Below, piece by piece: positions 19,201 to 27,635 of a stretch of 64,000 nucleotides of DNA. Source of the DNA: an uncultured Acidobacteriaceae bacterium (lineage in GTDB: Bacteria > Acidobacteriota > Terriglobia > Terriglobales > Acidobacteriaceae); assembly GCA_903828675.1 (NCBI GenBank), contig CAIKND010000157.1:119345-183344 (forward strand). Direction: 5' to 3'. Position 1 is the stretch's first letter. Each line of letters opens with the position of its first letter. A model generated the notes under the pieces. The model did no database searches. It saw only the letters and a list, made by a program, of their open reading frames with translations, and was not told where the DNA came from. The position numbers and the translations under genes were made by a program.

Positions 19201-22098
19201 ATGACATACAAGGCCATTCTCAGTTCGATAGGCGCTCTGCTTCTGCTTTGCGGTACTTTTCCAGCGGTGACTCATGCCCAGACCGTTATGCCCGAGGTCC
19301 AGAAGCCGGCCGCCCATGTGCAAAAGGGCAGTATTCACGGCACCGTGGTTGACCCCTCAGGCGCGGTGGTTGCGTCGTCCATCATTACGCTTTCAGGTCA
19401 GGATGCCTCTTCCCGGTCCGCCACCAGCGGCGCCAACGGCGCATTTTCGATCGACAGTCTCGAGCCTGGCAACTACACCGTCGCGGTCTCCGCCGAGGGA
19501 TTTGCTCCTTTCAATCCAATTCAGGTGCGTGTCATCGCCGGCAAAATTACGCTCCAGAACATCGCTCTGAAGCTGCCCGTCGCAACGCAGGAGGTTACTG
19601 TCAATGAGCAGAGCCTCAGCGTTGATACCAGCGCCGAAAACAATGCCAGCTCCACGGTGATCAAAAACAAGGATCTCGATGCGCTCTCCGACGATCCGGA
19701 CGAGTTGCAAAGCGAACTATCCGCATTGGCTGGCGGCGCGGCCGGACCCAACGGCGGAGAGATGTACATCGACGGCTTCAGTGGCGGTTCGCTTCCTCCC
19801 AAGTCCTCCATCCGCGAAATCCGCATCAATCAGAATCCCTTTTCCGCGCAGTACGACAAGCTGGGCTACGGGCGCATCGAGATCCTCACCAAGCCCGGCA
19901 CCGACAAGCTCCACGGCTCGTTCATGATGAACGGCAATGACTCCGCGTTCAACTCGCTCAACCCCTTTGTTACCAGCGAGCCTGCCTATTACTCCACTTT
20001 CATGATGGGCAATGCCGGCGGCTCGCTCACCAAAACCAGTTCCTGGTTCGCCAGTCTCTTTCGGCGCGACAACCAATCCAACTCCATCATCAACGCCACG
20101 CGGCTTGACTCCGCCGGCAACCAATACACCTACTCCGCGGCGGTCGCCAATCCGCAAACGCGCCTCGACTTCAGCCCACGCTTCGACTTCCAGCTGGGAT
20201 CCAAAAATACGCTCAGCGTCCGCTATTCGTTCAATCGCTCGACGCAGGCCAACAGCGGCGTGTCGCTCTTTGCGCTTGAAAGCCAAGCCTACAACATGTC
20301 TCAAACGCAGAACTCCGTTCAACTGAGCGATACGCAGGTTCTCAGCGACCATGTCGTCAATGAAACGCGCTTCCAGTTCGCCGGCTCGCGCAGCAACCAG
20401 TCCGCCGTGAACAGCGATCCCACTGAAAGCGTCGCGGGCGCATTCACCAGCGGTGGAAACAACATGGGCGTGAACCGCAACAACCAGAACAACTTTGAAC
20501 TGCAGAACACCACCATGATCAGCAAGGGCGCGCACGCCATCAACTTTGGCACGCGGCTCCGCTTCACCCGCGACTCCAGTTATTCAACCTCTGGATTCAA
20601 CGGTCTGTTCACCTATGCGTCCCTGGCCGCCTACAAGGCCCACACGCCCACCGAGTACGACGTCACGGCTGGCAACGGCGCGGCTGCGGTCAATTACTTT
20701 GACGCGGGCGTTTTCTACCAGGACGACTTCAAGCTGAATCCCGGCCTCACGCTCAGTTACGGCGTGCGCTACGAATCACAGAACGATATCGGCGACCGGG
20801 CTGACTGGGCGCCTCGACTCTCCTTTGCGTGGGCGCCCGGCGCTCGCGGCGGCAAGCAGGCCAAAACCGTTATCCGCGGCGGCTATGGATGGTTCTTCGA
20901 TCGCTTCGGCGAAAGCACGATCCTGCAAACCATTCGCCACAATGGCGTCACGCAGCAGCAGTATGTCGTCAAGAATCCTGACTTTTATCCGGGCGGCACA
21001 AAGGCAACACCAACCGCCACTGAGCTAGCCGCGCTCAGCACAGCGGCGCCGACCATCTACACCATCGCGCCCAACCTGAAGGCAGCAGTCAATATGCAGG
21101 CGGCTTTGGGTGTCGAGCATCAGTTCGGCAAGGTCGCCACGCTGTCCGCCACTTTCATGAACTCGCGCGGCGTGCACCAGAGTTACATCGACAACATCAA
21201 CGCCTATGTGCCCTCCACCTATAACGCGACAACCGGCACCGGCACGCGCCCCAACGGCATCAACGAGAATGTCTATCAATACCAGTCCGGCGGCATCTAC
21301 AAGCAGAACCAGTTGACGCTCAACTACACTGTCAAGGCAAAGCGCCTGTCGCTCTTCGGCTTCTACATGCTCAACTTTGCCAACGCCGACACTTCCGGCG
21401 CGGGCTATTTTCCTTCCAACCAGTCCAAACCCAGCGCAGACTACGGGCGCGCCAACTTCGATGTTCGCAATCGCTTTCTGCTCGGTGGCAACCTCCAGGC
21501 TCCGTTCGGTGTCTCGATTAGCCCGATGCTGGATGTGAACTCCGGCCAGCCCTTCAACATCAGCCTCGGCCAGGATCTGAACGGCGACAACCAGTTCAAC
21601 GATCGCCCGGCGCTTGCCACCTCGACCAGCACCAATACCCTGAAGACAAGCTATGGAACATTTGACCTGAACCCCGCGTGGAACCAGGCCCGCATTCCCT
21701 ATAACGTCGGCACCGGGCCCGGCCAACTCGCTTTGAACATGCGCGTCGCCAAATCCTTCGGCATCGGTCCCAGGGTCACCGGCGCCACCGGTAGCTCATT
21801 CGGCGGCCCCGGCGGCGGCGGTCCCGGCGGCCCTGGCGGCGGCCCCGGCGGCGGACTTGGACCCGGCGGGCTCAGCGGCAGCGGTGGTCCTCCCAGGCTC
21901 GATCAGGCTGTCCCGCGCCGCTACTCCCTCGCCTTCAGCGCGATGGCTCGCAACGTCATGAACAACGTGAATCTGGGGCAGCCCGTAGGCGTGCTCAGCT
22001 CACCCTCGTTTGGCAAATCGAACTCGCTCGCAGGGGGCTTCTTCTCCTCGGCTGCTTCCAACCGCAGCATCGATCTACAGGTCTCGTTCAACTTTTAA
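19201..22098 (+). CDS. TonB-type outer-membrane receptor with Cna-B-like domain (Oar-like)
   Basis: A 965-aa outer-membrane protein. ATG 19201 opens a signal peptide ending near THAQ. Residues about 45-130 are a carboxypeptidase-regulatory domain (GTVVDPSGAVVASSIITLSG, EPGNYTVAVSAEGFAPF). A plug-like region follows (NKDLDALSDDPDELQSELSA, MYIDGFSGGSLPPKSSIREI), and then a long beta-barrel ending in IDLQVSFNF with a terminal Phe. An unusual Gly/Pro run sits near residues 867-898 (see 21801-21895). The family is abundant in Acidobacteriota; ligands are mostly unknown. It is transcribed away from a CpxR-like regulator and followed by a strong hairpin terminator. Confidence 0.9.
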   Translation: MTYKAILSSIGALLLLCGTFPAVTHAQTVMPEVQKPAAHVQKGSIHGTVVDPSGAVVASSIITLSGQDASSRSATSGANGAFSIDSLEPGNYTVAVSAEGFAPFNPIQVRVIAGKITLQNIALKLPVATQEVTVNEQSLSVDTSAENNASSTVIKNKDLDALSDDPDELQSELSALAGGAAGPNGGEMYIDGFSGGSLPPKSSIREIRINQNPFSAQYDKLGYGRIEILTKPGTDKLHGSFMMNGNDSAFNSLNPFVTSEPAYYSTFMMGNAGGSLTKTSSWFASLFRRDNQSNSIINATRLDSAGNQYTYSAAVANPQTRLDFSPRFDFQLGSKNTLSVRYSFNRSTQANSGVSLFALESQAYNMSQTQNSVQLSDTQVLSDHVVNETRFQFAGSRSNQSAVNSDPTESVAGAFTSGGNNMGVNRNNQNNFELQNTTMISKGAHAINFGTRLRFTRDSSYSTSGFNGLFTYASLAAYKAHTPTEYDVTAGNGAAAVNYFDAGVFYQDDFKLNPGLTLSYGVRYESQNDIGDRADWAPRLSFAWAPGARGGKQAKTVIRGGYGWFFDRFGESTILQTIRHNGVTQQQYVVKNPDFYPGGTKATPTATELAALSTAAPTIYTIAPNLKAAVNMQAALGVEHQFGKVATLSATFMNSRGVHQSYIDNINAYVPSTYNATTGTGTRPNGINENVYQYQSGGIYKQNQLTLNYTVKAKRLSLFGFYMLNFANADTSGAGYFPSNQSKPSADYGRANFDVRNRFLLGGNLQAPFGVSISPMLDVNSGQPFNISLGQDLNGDNQFNDRPALATSTSTNTLKTSYGTFDLNPAWNQARIPYNVGTGPGQLALNMRVAKSFGIGPRVTGATGSSFGGPGGGGPGGPGGGPGGGLGPGGLSGSGGPPRLDQAVPRRYSLAFSAMARNVMNNVNLGQPVGVLSSPSFGKSNSLAGGFFSSAASNRSIDLQVSFNF
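21801..21895 (+). repeat. Gly/Pro-rich coding repeat in TonB-type receptor
   Basis: Repeated GGCGGCCCC-like codons encode a run of GGPGGG units near the C-terminus of the receptor, probably in an extracellular loop or periplasmic turn. It is low-complexity and prone to slippage. Confidence 0.7.
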
Positions 22099-22102
22099 GC
22101 GT

Positions 22103-22136
22103 GGCCGCAGTCCAGCTCCTGAACTGGACTGCGGCC
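22103..22136 (+). terminator. Strong hairpin after TonB-type receptor
   Basis: A perfect 13-bp stem, GGCCGCAGTCCAG (22103-22115) and CTGGACTGCGGCC (22124-22136), with an 8-nt loop and CTTT after it. It begins 4 bp after the receptor stop codon. Confidence 0.85.
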
Positions 22137-22255
22137 CTTTGAGCACTTCCAGGTTTACCGTCCCCTGGCAGAATTCATGCGAGGTTGCCGCTCACTGATG
22201 ATTGCGTCGACTTTGTGTTTTGCCTCCGAGCTATGCCAATCTGGAGTTGCTGTAA

Positions 22256-22287
22256 GGGGCGTCGCCAAAAGCGATGCCCCATTTTTT
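22256..22287 (+). terminator. Rho-independent terminator upstream of ABC ATPase
   Basis: Stem GGGGCGTCGC (22256-22265) pairs with GCGATGCCCC (22271-22280), with one G-T wobble and a 5-nt loop, and is followed by ATTTTTT. No protein gene ends just before it, because the receptor already has its own terminator at 22103, so it may end read-through or a small RNA from 22140-22280. Confidence 0.7.
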
Positions 22288-22375
22288 GCTCTGAATTCCA
22301 ACCGTCCGCCGTGCCACCTTTTCCACTTCTACAGTCCAAACCGCTACCAAGCCGCCGATGCTCTACGATTGCATC

Positions 22376-23197
22376 ATGGCTCCTCTGCTCGACATACGCG
22401 ACCTGCATATCCACTTTGGAGCGGTTGAGGCCGTCTGCGGCATCAGCCTGCAACTGGATGAGGGCGAGGTGCTGGGGCTGGTGGGCGAGTCGGGCTCGGG
22501 CAAGAGCGCGACGGCGCTGGCGATCCTCGGCCTGCTGGGGCCCGCAGCGCGGGTTACGGGACAGATTCTGTGGCAGGGAATCGACATGCTTCAGCAACCT
22601 GAAAGCGCTCTAAGGCGGCTGCGCGGGCGCGAGATTGCCATGATCTTTCAGGAGCCAATGACCGCCCTGAATCCGGTGATGTCCATTGGCCGCCAGGTTG
22701 CCGAGAGCGCTGAGGCGCATTTCCCTTCATGGACGGGCAGGGAAGCGAAGCGAAAGGCGATCGCCGCGCTGGAGGCGGTTGACCTGCCCGATGCGGCCCG
22801 GCGCTATGGCGACTATCCGCACCAGTTTTCCGGCGGTCAGCGGCAGCGGATTCTTATCGCCATGGCGCTCATCAACAGGCCCCGCCTGCTGATTGCCGAC
22901 GAGCCCACCACGGCCCTCGATGTAACCGTGCAGGCGCAGGTGCTGGAACTGCTGGGCGGCCTGCAACAGCAGTACGGTTTGGCGATGCTGTTCATTTCGC
23001 ATGACCTGGCCGTGGTGGGCGAGGTGGCCAGCCGCGTGGCGGTGATGCGTGCCGGGCTGGTGGCGGAAACAGGGCCCAGCGCACGACTGCTTACCGCGCC
23101 GGAACATGCCTATACACGCAGCCTGCTGGCCGCCGTGCCTACGCTGAAAACCGACCGTAACAAGCCGCTGGCGATGGTCGAAAGTGGCCGTGCGTGA
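22376..23197 (+). CDS. ABC transporter ATPase, dipeptide/oligopeptide (DppD/OppD) type
   Basis: A 273-aa nucleotide-binding subunit. Walker A is [12 protein letters not shown], the signature is [12 protein letters not shown], Walker B is [12 protein letters not shown] and the H-loop is ISHDLAVV. The opening [11 protein letters not shown] and the Q-loop context [15 protein letters not shown] are typical of peptide/nickel importers. The C-terminus after [18 protein letters not shown] is short compared with the roughly 320-aa OppD/DppD proteins. Start 22376 (MAPLLDIRD) is preferred over ATG 22358, though neither has a clear ribosome-binding site. No permease or binding protein is adjacent; it converges with gluQRS 3 bp away. 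Confidence 0.92.
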   Translation: MAPLLDIRDLHIHFGAVEAVCGISLQLDEGEVLGLVGESGSGKSATALAILGLLGPAARVTGQILWQGIDMLQQPESALRRLRGREIAMIFQEPMTALNPVMSIGRQVAESAEAHFPSWTGREAKRKAIAALEAVDLPDAARRYGDYPHQFSGGQRQRILIAMALINRPRLLIADEPTTALDVTVQAQVLELLGGLQQQYGLAMLFISHDLAVVGEVASRVAVMRAGLVAETGPSARLLTAPEHAYTRSLLAAVPTLKTDRNKPLAMVESGRA

Positions 23198-23200
23198 GTT

Positions 23201-24148
23201 TTACGCTTCCACCGGCAACTCGGCGGAGAGAATATTCATGGGCGTAAGCCCGCGCTGGCGCAGGGCCCGCAAGCTAAGAGAATCGTGGCGCTTGGCCAGG
23301 CGCCGTCCGTTGTGGTCCACCACCAGGCGGCAGTGAAACCACGCGGGATTGTTGTATCCCAGCGCGCGGTTCAGCAGGATCTGCCGCGCAGTGGACTTCA
23401 GCAAATCGGCTCCGCGCACCACTTCCGTAATTCCCATGGCCGCATCGTCGGCCACGCAGGCCAGTTGATAGCTGGGAACCCCATCCCGCCGCCACACCAC
23501 GAAGTCGCCAAAATCCACCCCGGCCACAAACCGCTGCGGACCGAGATTCAGATCCACAAACTCCACCACTTCCCCATCACGCACGCGGAATCGCCAATTG
23601 ATGTCCCCTGGCGTCTCGATTTCGCTTGAGGTGGGACCGGGCAGTTGCGGCGTATTGCCCTGGAACCGCCTGCAGGTGCCGGGATAGATCGGCTCATCGT
23701 CGAGCGGTTCGAGCTTGCCGTTGCTTTGCGACCCGGGGCTGCCCGGCAATGAACTCTCGTGCGGAGCGCCTAACGCGCTTTCCAGGTCCTTGCGCGAGCA
23801 GCGGCAGGGGTAAAGATAACCGCGCCGCAATAGCCTCTTCCAGGCGGCCAAATAAACCGAACGGCGTTTGCTTTGAACGTACGGCGCAAAGGGGCCGCCT
23901 TTGTCCGGACCCTCAAGCCAGCGAATTCCCAGCCAGCGCAGGTCTTCAAGCGCGGCCTCGGCATAAATTGATTTGCTGCGCTCCGGGTCAAGGTCTTCCA
24001 TGCGCATGATCAGCGCGCCGCCCGCCTCGCGCGTCCTCTGCCAGGCCGTCCAAAAGGTGCGCGCATGGCCTACGTGCAGATACCCGGTGGGTGAAGGCGC
24101 GAGCCGGCCGCGGTAACCCGAGGTCGGCGCTGGAGCGAGGCTGGCCAT
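23201..24148 (-). CDS. gluQ: Glutamyl-Q tRNA(Asp) synthetase
   Basis: A GluRS paralogue without an anticodon-binding domain, which attaches glutamate to queuosine in tRNA-Asp. At 315 aa it has the expected length. The class I HIGH-like motif is LHVGHA within LAPSPTGYLHVGHARTFW, the KMSKS-like segment is RRLAKRHDSLSLR, and a zinc-site pattern CRCSRKDLE...YPGTCR lies in between. The gene is single on its strand here; the neighbouring ABC gene converges on it. Confidence 0.94.
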   Translation of the reverse strand: MASLAPAPTSGYRGRLAPSPTGYLHVGHARTFWTAWQRTREAGGALIMRMEDLDPERSKSIYAEAALEDLRWLGIRWLEGPDKGGPFAPYVQSKRRSVYLAAWKRLLRRGYLYPCRCSRKDLESALGAPHESSLPGSPGSQSNGKLEPLDDEPIYPGTCRRFQGNTPQLPGPTSSEIETPGDINWRFRVRDGEVVEFVDLNLGPQRFVAGVDFGDFVVWRRDGVPSYQLACVADDAAMGITEVVRGADLLKSTARQILLNRALGYNNPAWFHCRLVVDHNGRRLAKRHDSLSLRALRQRGLTPMNILSAELPVEA

Positions 24149-24243
24149 ACTGGGTCAAGTGTAGGCAGCCCAGGCCTCGCCGCATATGGACAGTTTGATT
24201 CCTTGAACATCTTGATTCCTGCCGCGACAAAAATCCAGCCCTG

Positions 24244-24756
24244 CTAATCTGAAGCGCCCGCGCCATTTTCGCTTCTTGCATGAGAGTGCTCATAGCGGCC
24301 AATGCTCTCGCTCAGGTGGTTCGGATCGACCGAAATCTGCACCACATCCATTCCACTGCCGCTCTTGTCCACGATGAACAGGCTCATGCGCTCGCCTTCG
24401 GGATGAGTGAAGATCAGTGTCTGCTGGTTCCCCTTGCGGCTGGTTTCGCGGATCATGCGTTCCCATCCCGCGCCCAACTTCTCCTCGACCATCTGGTTCA
24501 GCTCATCGCCGTCCACCGGGTCGGAGAAGTGCTCAATCTCCGCCACATGCATGCCGCTCACGCCGTCATGCGTTGCCCCGCGCGCAATCAGGCTGACCAG
24601 GCCCAGAAAGGGAATGCGCGTGGCCTGCACATGATACCGGCTCTCGATGGAATGCACCACACCCTCAAATGCGCTTTCGCCGCTGCCTGCCAGCACCACC
24701 GCGGCGGGAACCAGCAGAACGATGAATACAACAGGAATCAGCCAGAATTGTCTCAT
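24244..24756 (-). CDS. Small membrane-anchored protein of unknown function in ECF operon
   Basis: A 170-aa protein with one N-terminal TM or uncleaved signal (FWLIPVVFIVLLVPAAVVLA), followed by an alpha/beta extracytoplasmic domain (LNQMVEEKLGAGWERMIRET, LFIVDKSGSGMDVVQISVD). I do not recognise the family. Its size and the mix of helix and strand resemble the DUF4252 protein encoded just upstream, so they may be diverged relatives. ATG 24756 overlaps the upstream stop by 4 bp. It is the last gene of the sigma-factor operon. Confidence 0.72.
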   Translation of the reverse strand: MRQFWLIPVVFIVLLVPAAVVLAGSGESAFEGVVHSIESRYHVQATRIPFLGLVSLIARGATHDGVSGMHVAEIEHFSDPVDGDELNQMVEEKLGAGWERMIRETSRKGNQQTLIFTHPEGERMSLFIVDKSGSGMDVVQISVDPNHLSESIGRYEHSHARSENGAGASD

Positions 24757-25349
24757 TCTCCACCTCCCGTTTTGTCCTTGCTCTTCTCCTTGGCGTGCGG
24801 CGTATGCTGCGCGCCGCCCAGCGGGCCGAGGGCGCCGCCCAAGCCGCCAATACCTTTCAGCTTGCCCAGGTCTTCCATGCGGATCGGTCCCAGAATCAGC
24901 ACGATGGTCAACTCCCTGCGCTCGGCGGTGAGAATGAACATCCCATGCGTCTCGCCGTTGACAAGCTTCACCATCACGTCCGTCATCTCGCCGCGTTCGC
25001 GCTCGCGCACTATGGGCGACCACTCGCTGGTCTCGAAATACTTGCGCAGCGACTCGACCTCATCCATCGAGTACTGCCCTTCCTTGTCGAATTCGTAGCT
25101 GCGGACGTAGATGCCGTCCAGCCCTTCAATCAACTGCCGGGTTGCGGACTCGTCCTTGTCTTTGCCGTTCATAAACTTGGCGGCAAAGCCCAGCATGCCC
25201 TTGCCCAGCGTGACCTCGGTTACATTGGAGGCGCGCGAGGCCAGCTCTTTTTCAATCGCCGGCGGCAAAGGCAACGGCGAAGTTTGAGCAAACGCCGGCC
25301 CCGCCCATGCGATCGCACCTAAAACCAAAACCAGCATCCTGTTCTTCAT
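24753..25349 (-). CDS. DUF4252-type exported protein
   Basis: A 198-aa protein with a signal peptide ending near AGPAFAQ. The DUF4252-like core runs from about residue 35 (LASRASNVTEVTLGKGML) through GIYVRSYEFDKEGQ to LTIVLILGPIRMEDLGKL, and the tail is Gly-rich and then charged. ATG 25349 has AGGAG 7 nt upstream; the ATG at 25355 would lie only 1 nt from it. Genes of this type are often downstream of ECF sigma / anti-sigma pairs, as here. It overlaps the next gene by 4 bp. Function unknown. Confidence 0.75.
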   Translation of the reverse strand: MKNRMLVLVLGAIAWAGPAFAQTSPLPLPPAIEKELASRASNVTEVTLGKGMLGFAAKFMNGKDKDESATRQLIEGLDGIYVRSYEFDKEGQYSMDEVESLRKYFETSEWSPIVRERERGEMTDVMVKLVNGETHGMFILTAERRELTIVLILGPIRMEDLGKLKGIGGLGGALGPLGGAQHTPHAKEKSKDKTGGGE

Positions 25350-25436
25350 CGCCATTCTCCTCGTAAACTCCGCTTGCCCTTAGTTGTTCGTCCAGCCCAT
25401 CGAAACCGATCCCGCATCTACACCCTGCCGCTTTAC

Positions 25437-25772
25437 TTATTCCTGCGCGTGATCCCTTGCCGCCAATTGCGCGTTCATGTGGTCGAGCGCCTGCCCGGTA
25501 ATGCGCAGAGCCGTCAGCACCTGTTCGCGGGCGGCCTCGCCCTTGCGCTGCTCCTCGCGGTTGCGCCAGGCCGCCAGTCCGCCGCCCAGCACGGCCACCA
25601 GCACCAGCGACGCGGCCAGCCGCTGCCAGATCACGGTGCGGCCCCGCAGGCGTTCGGTGCGCTGCCGGCCCCGCCGCTCCATCAACTTCCGCTTCAGGCT
25701 CGGAGGCGCAGGACGCCGCTCGAAAGCCTGCCGAAGCTCCTCTTCAAAGTCGTCCATCGGTTCAAACTCCAC
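25437..25772 (-). CDS. Short single-TM protein, putative anti-sigma factor
   Basis: A 111-aa protein: an acidic and then basic N-terminal cytoplasmic part (MDDFEEELRQAFERR, SLKRKLMERRGRQRTERLR), one TM helix (LAASLVLVAVLGGGLAAW) and a charged C-terminal helix. It overlaps the end of the ECF sigma gene by 11 bp. The position and topology fit an anti-sigma factor; no zinc motif is present and there is no clear family match, so this is inference. Confidence 0.7.
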   Translation of the reverse strand: MEFEPMDDFEEELRQAFERRPAPPSLKRKLMERRGRQRTERLRGRTVIWQRLAASLVLVAVLGGGLAAWRNREEQRKGEAAREQVLTALRITGQALDHMNAQLAARDHAQE

Positions 25773-26298
25773 GTGCTTGCTCCTTCGCGCGGATGTACTC
25801 CCTCAAATGGTCCGTCGCCTTGGCCCGCAGCAGCTTCAGTCCGCGCTGCAGGTGGCTCTTCACCGTAGCCAGCGGCGCCTCCAGCGTGGCCGCAATCTCT
25901 TCCGGCGTCAGGTCTTCCTGGTAGCGAAGAACCAGCGCCGCCCGTTGCGGTTCAGGCAGCGTGGCCAGCAACTGCTCCAGCCGCGCTCCCAGCGGGGACG
26001 GCCGTTCCACCACCTGCATGCCGTGCTTCTCTTCGATCTCAACCCACAAGTCCACGCCGCGCACTCTCCGCCGCCGCAGCGCATCCGCTGACCGGCTCAT
26101 CGCCACCCGGCGCAACCAGTGGAGCGCGTGCATAGGCGACTCGATCTTGCCCAGATGCCTGTCCAACTCCAGAAAGACATCCTGCGCAATCTCCTCGGCC
26201 AGACCGCGATCTCCGGTCATGCGCCAGGCCAGCGAAAAGACCATCGACTGGTGTTCGTCCACGAGTTGTTCAAAATCAGGCTGCCAGTCGTGGGCCAT
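25762..26298 (-). CDS. ECF-type RNA polymerase sigma factor
   Basis: A 178-aa sigma-70 family protein. Region 2 is DFEQLVDEHQSMVFSLAW with AEEIAQDVFLELDRHL and WLRRVAMSRSADALRRRR. Region 4 is LPEPQRAALVLRYQEDLTPE plus IAATLEAPLATVKSHLQRGL, a clear helix-turn-helix. ATG 26298 (MAHDWQPDFEQ) matches where region 2 should begin. It heads an operon with a one-TM protein, DUF4252 and a further exported protein. The signal sensed is unknown. Confidence 0.94.
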   Translation of the reverse strand: MAHDWQPDFEQLVDEHQSMVFSLAWRMTGDRGLAEEIAQDVFLELDRHLGKIESPMHALHWLRRVAMSRSADALRRRRVRGVDLWVEIEEKHGMQVVERPSPLGARLEQLLATLPEPQRAALVLRYQEDLTPEEIAATLEAPLATVKSHLQRGLKLLRAKATDHLREYIRAKEQARGV

Positions 26299-26393
26299 AA
26301 GTTTCGCTGCTACTCTCTTATCCGCAGGGATGCGGACCGGGAGATGCAGAGAGTTACGAAACTGGCAGAAAAAAGTTGCAGCGGTACGCAAAA

Positions 26394-26419
26394 AGGCCGG
26401 AGCGCCCTGGCTCCGGCCT
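26394..26419 (-). terminator. Rho-independent terminator of PDZ gene
   Basis: A perfect 10-bp stem (AGGCCGGAGC / GCTCCGGCCT, 6-nt loop) followed on the minus strand by TTTTTG. It lies 28 bp after the PDZ gene stop and separates it from the sigma-factor operon. Confidence 0.9.
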
Positions 26420-26446
26420 CGCCTCGCAGGCAAACTCCATGCCGAA

Positions 26447-27460
26447 CTACATGCTTTGCGGCACGGTGAGCAGAACAGCTTTCCCTTGACGCCAGATGCG
26501 GAAGCTTCTGGCCGCACCGCTGCGCACAAATTGCGTAAAGAAATCGACATCGCCGATCTCTGAGCCGTTTACCTCAACAACAACGTCGCCTGTTTGCAGT
26601 TGCATTTCCTCTGCGATGCCGCCCTTTTCTACGCCGGTGATCACAACCCCTTTGAGCTTGGGCAACGCGAGAGCAGCCACATCCGCATCCGTTACTGCGC
26701 GCACGCGAATCCCAAGGTGGAAAGCGGTGGCTGGCGCGGACTGGATTGCGGCTGGAACAGATACCGTGACCGGAGGGGCCGCATTGCGCCGGGCAAGGTT
26801 TGCGACCTGCGCCTGCAACCGGGCCACATCGGCGCTGGAAGCCGTGTCAAGAGCCTTTCCGCCCGCTACCGTGAGCGTCGCAAGGGCATCGGCAAATCCC
26901 TCGGCATCTGCCTCGGAAGTGGCGCAGATGACGTTGTTCTTGAGTCCGCTGACGTTGTTTTCGCCGCCGCCCTTGCCTTTGTGCTTGCCGGTGCTGTTAC
27001 TTTCACTATGGGCGACCACCGGTACCACGCACCAGGCCTCGTGGCTGGCCTTGGTCCATGGAAAGTTCCATATCTCGAAGGACTCTATCTCCGCAAAGAA
27101 AATTGAAGTTACGACATCGCTCTTGAAAGGTGTGGCGATGGGCGCGTCGTATCCGCCGTTCCATGCCCAAAAGTATTCGGTCTTCTGCTCGACACCGCTC
27201 TTGGTGAAGAAAAGGTTGAGCCCGAGCTTGTTCTCGCTGAGGCGTTCAAGCGTGTATCCGACCCCGGAGGCAACCGCTTTTGATCCCATGCGCAGAGGAA
27301 TGAGGCGGGCAGACAGGAATTGCACGCGGTTGGAGGCATCCTCAACACTGGCCATGTAGTGCGGCTGATACGCACGGCTTGTAACCCTGGCCGCGAACGC
27401 CGAAGACAACGAAAGTGCGACGCAAAACGCCGCCGTGGACAGAATCCTTTTATTAAACAT
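26447..27460 (-). CDS. Exported PDZ-domain protein
   Basis: A 337-aa protein with a signal peptide (AAFCVALSLSSAFAARV). Residues about 30-200 are an uncharacterised domain ending in a short low-complexity run (GKHKGKGGGENN). The C-terminal 90 residues form a PDZ domain: FHLGIRVRAVTDADVAAL, GVVITGVEKGGIAEEMQLQTGDVVVEVNG by stretches, and RIWRQGKAVLLTV. No protease residues are seen, so the PDZ domain probably binds another envelope protein. It is a single-gene unit with its own terminator. Confidence 0.82.
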   Translation of the reverse strand: MFNKRILSTAAFCVALSLSSAFAARVTSRAYQPHYMASVEDASNRVQFLSARLIPLRMGSKAVASGVGYTLERLSENKLGLNLFFTKSGVEQKTEYFWAWNGGYDAPIATPFKSDVVTSIFFAEIESFEIWNFPWTKASHEAWCVVPVVAHSESNSTGKHKGKGGGENNVSGLKNNVICATSEADAEGFADALATLTVAGGKALDTASSADVARLQAQVANLARRNAAPPVTVSVPAAIQSAPATAFHLGIRVRAVTDADVAALALPKLKGVVITGVEKGGIAEEMQLQTGDVVVEVNGSEIGDVDFFTQFVRSGAARSFRIWRQGKAVLLTVPQSM

Positions 27461-27635
27461 CTTCGATTTCCCCTCTCTGTGCGCAGCAATCCCGAGTGGC
27501 CTTGACAGGCTCGGTCAGCCTCAAGCAACCACTGAGGGGAAGTGGTCAGCGCTGTAGGCGGCGAAGGAGCAGGCCCGGCATAGCTCGAAAAGCATTCTAT
27601 TCTCTTGCGCCATCCATGACGAAACCGGCTCGGCC

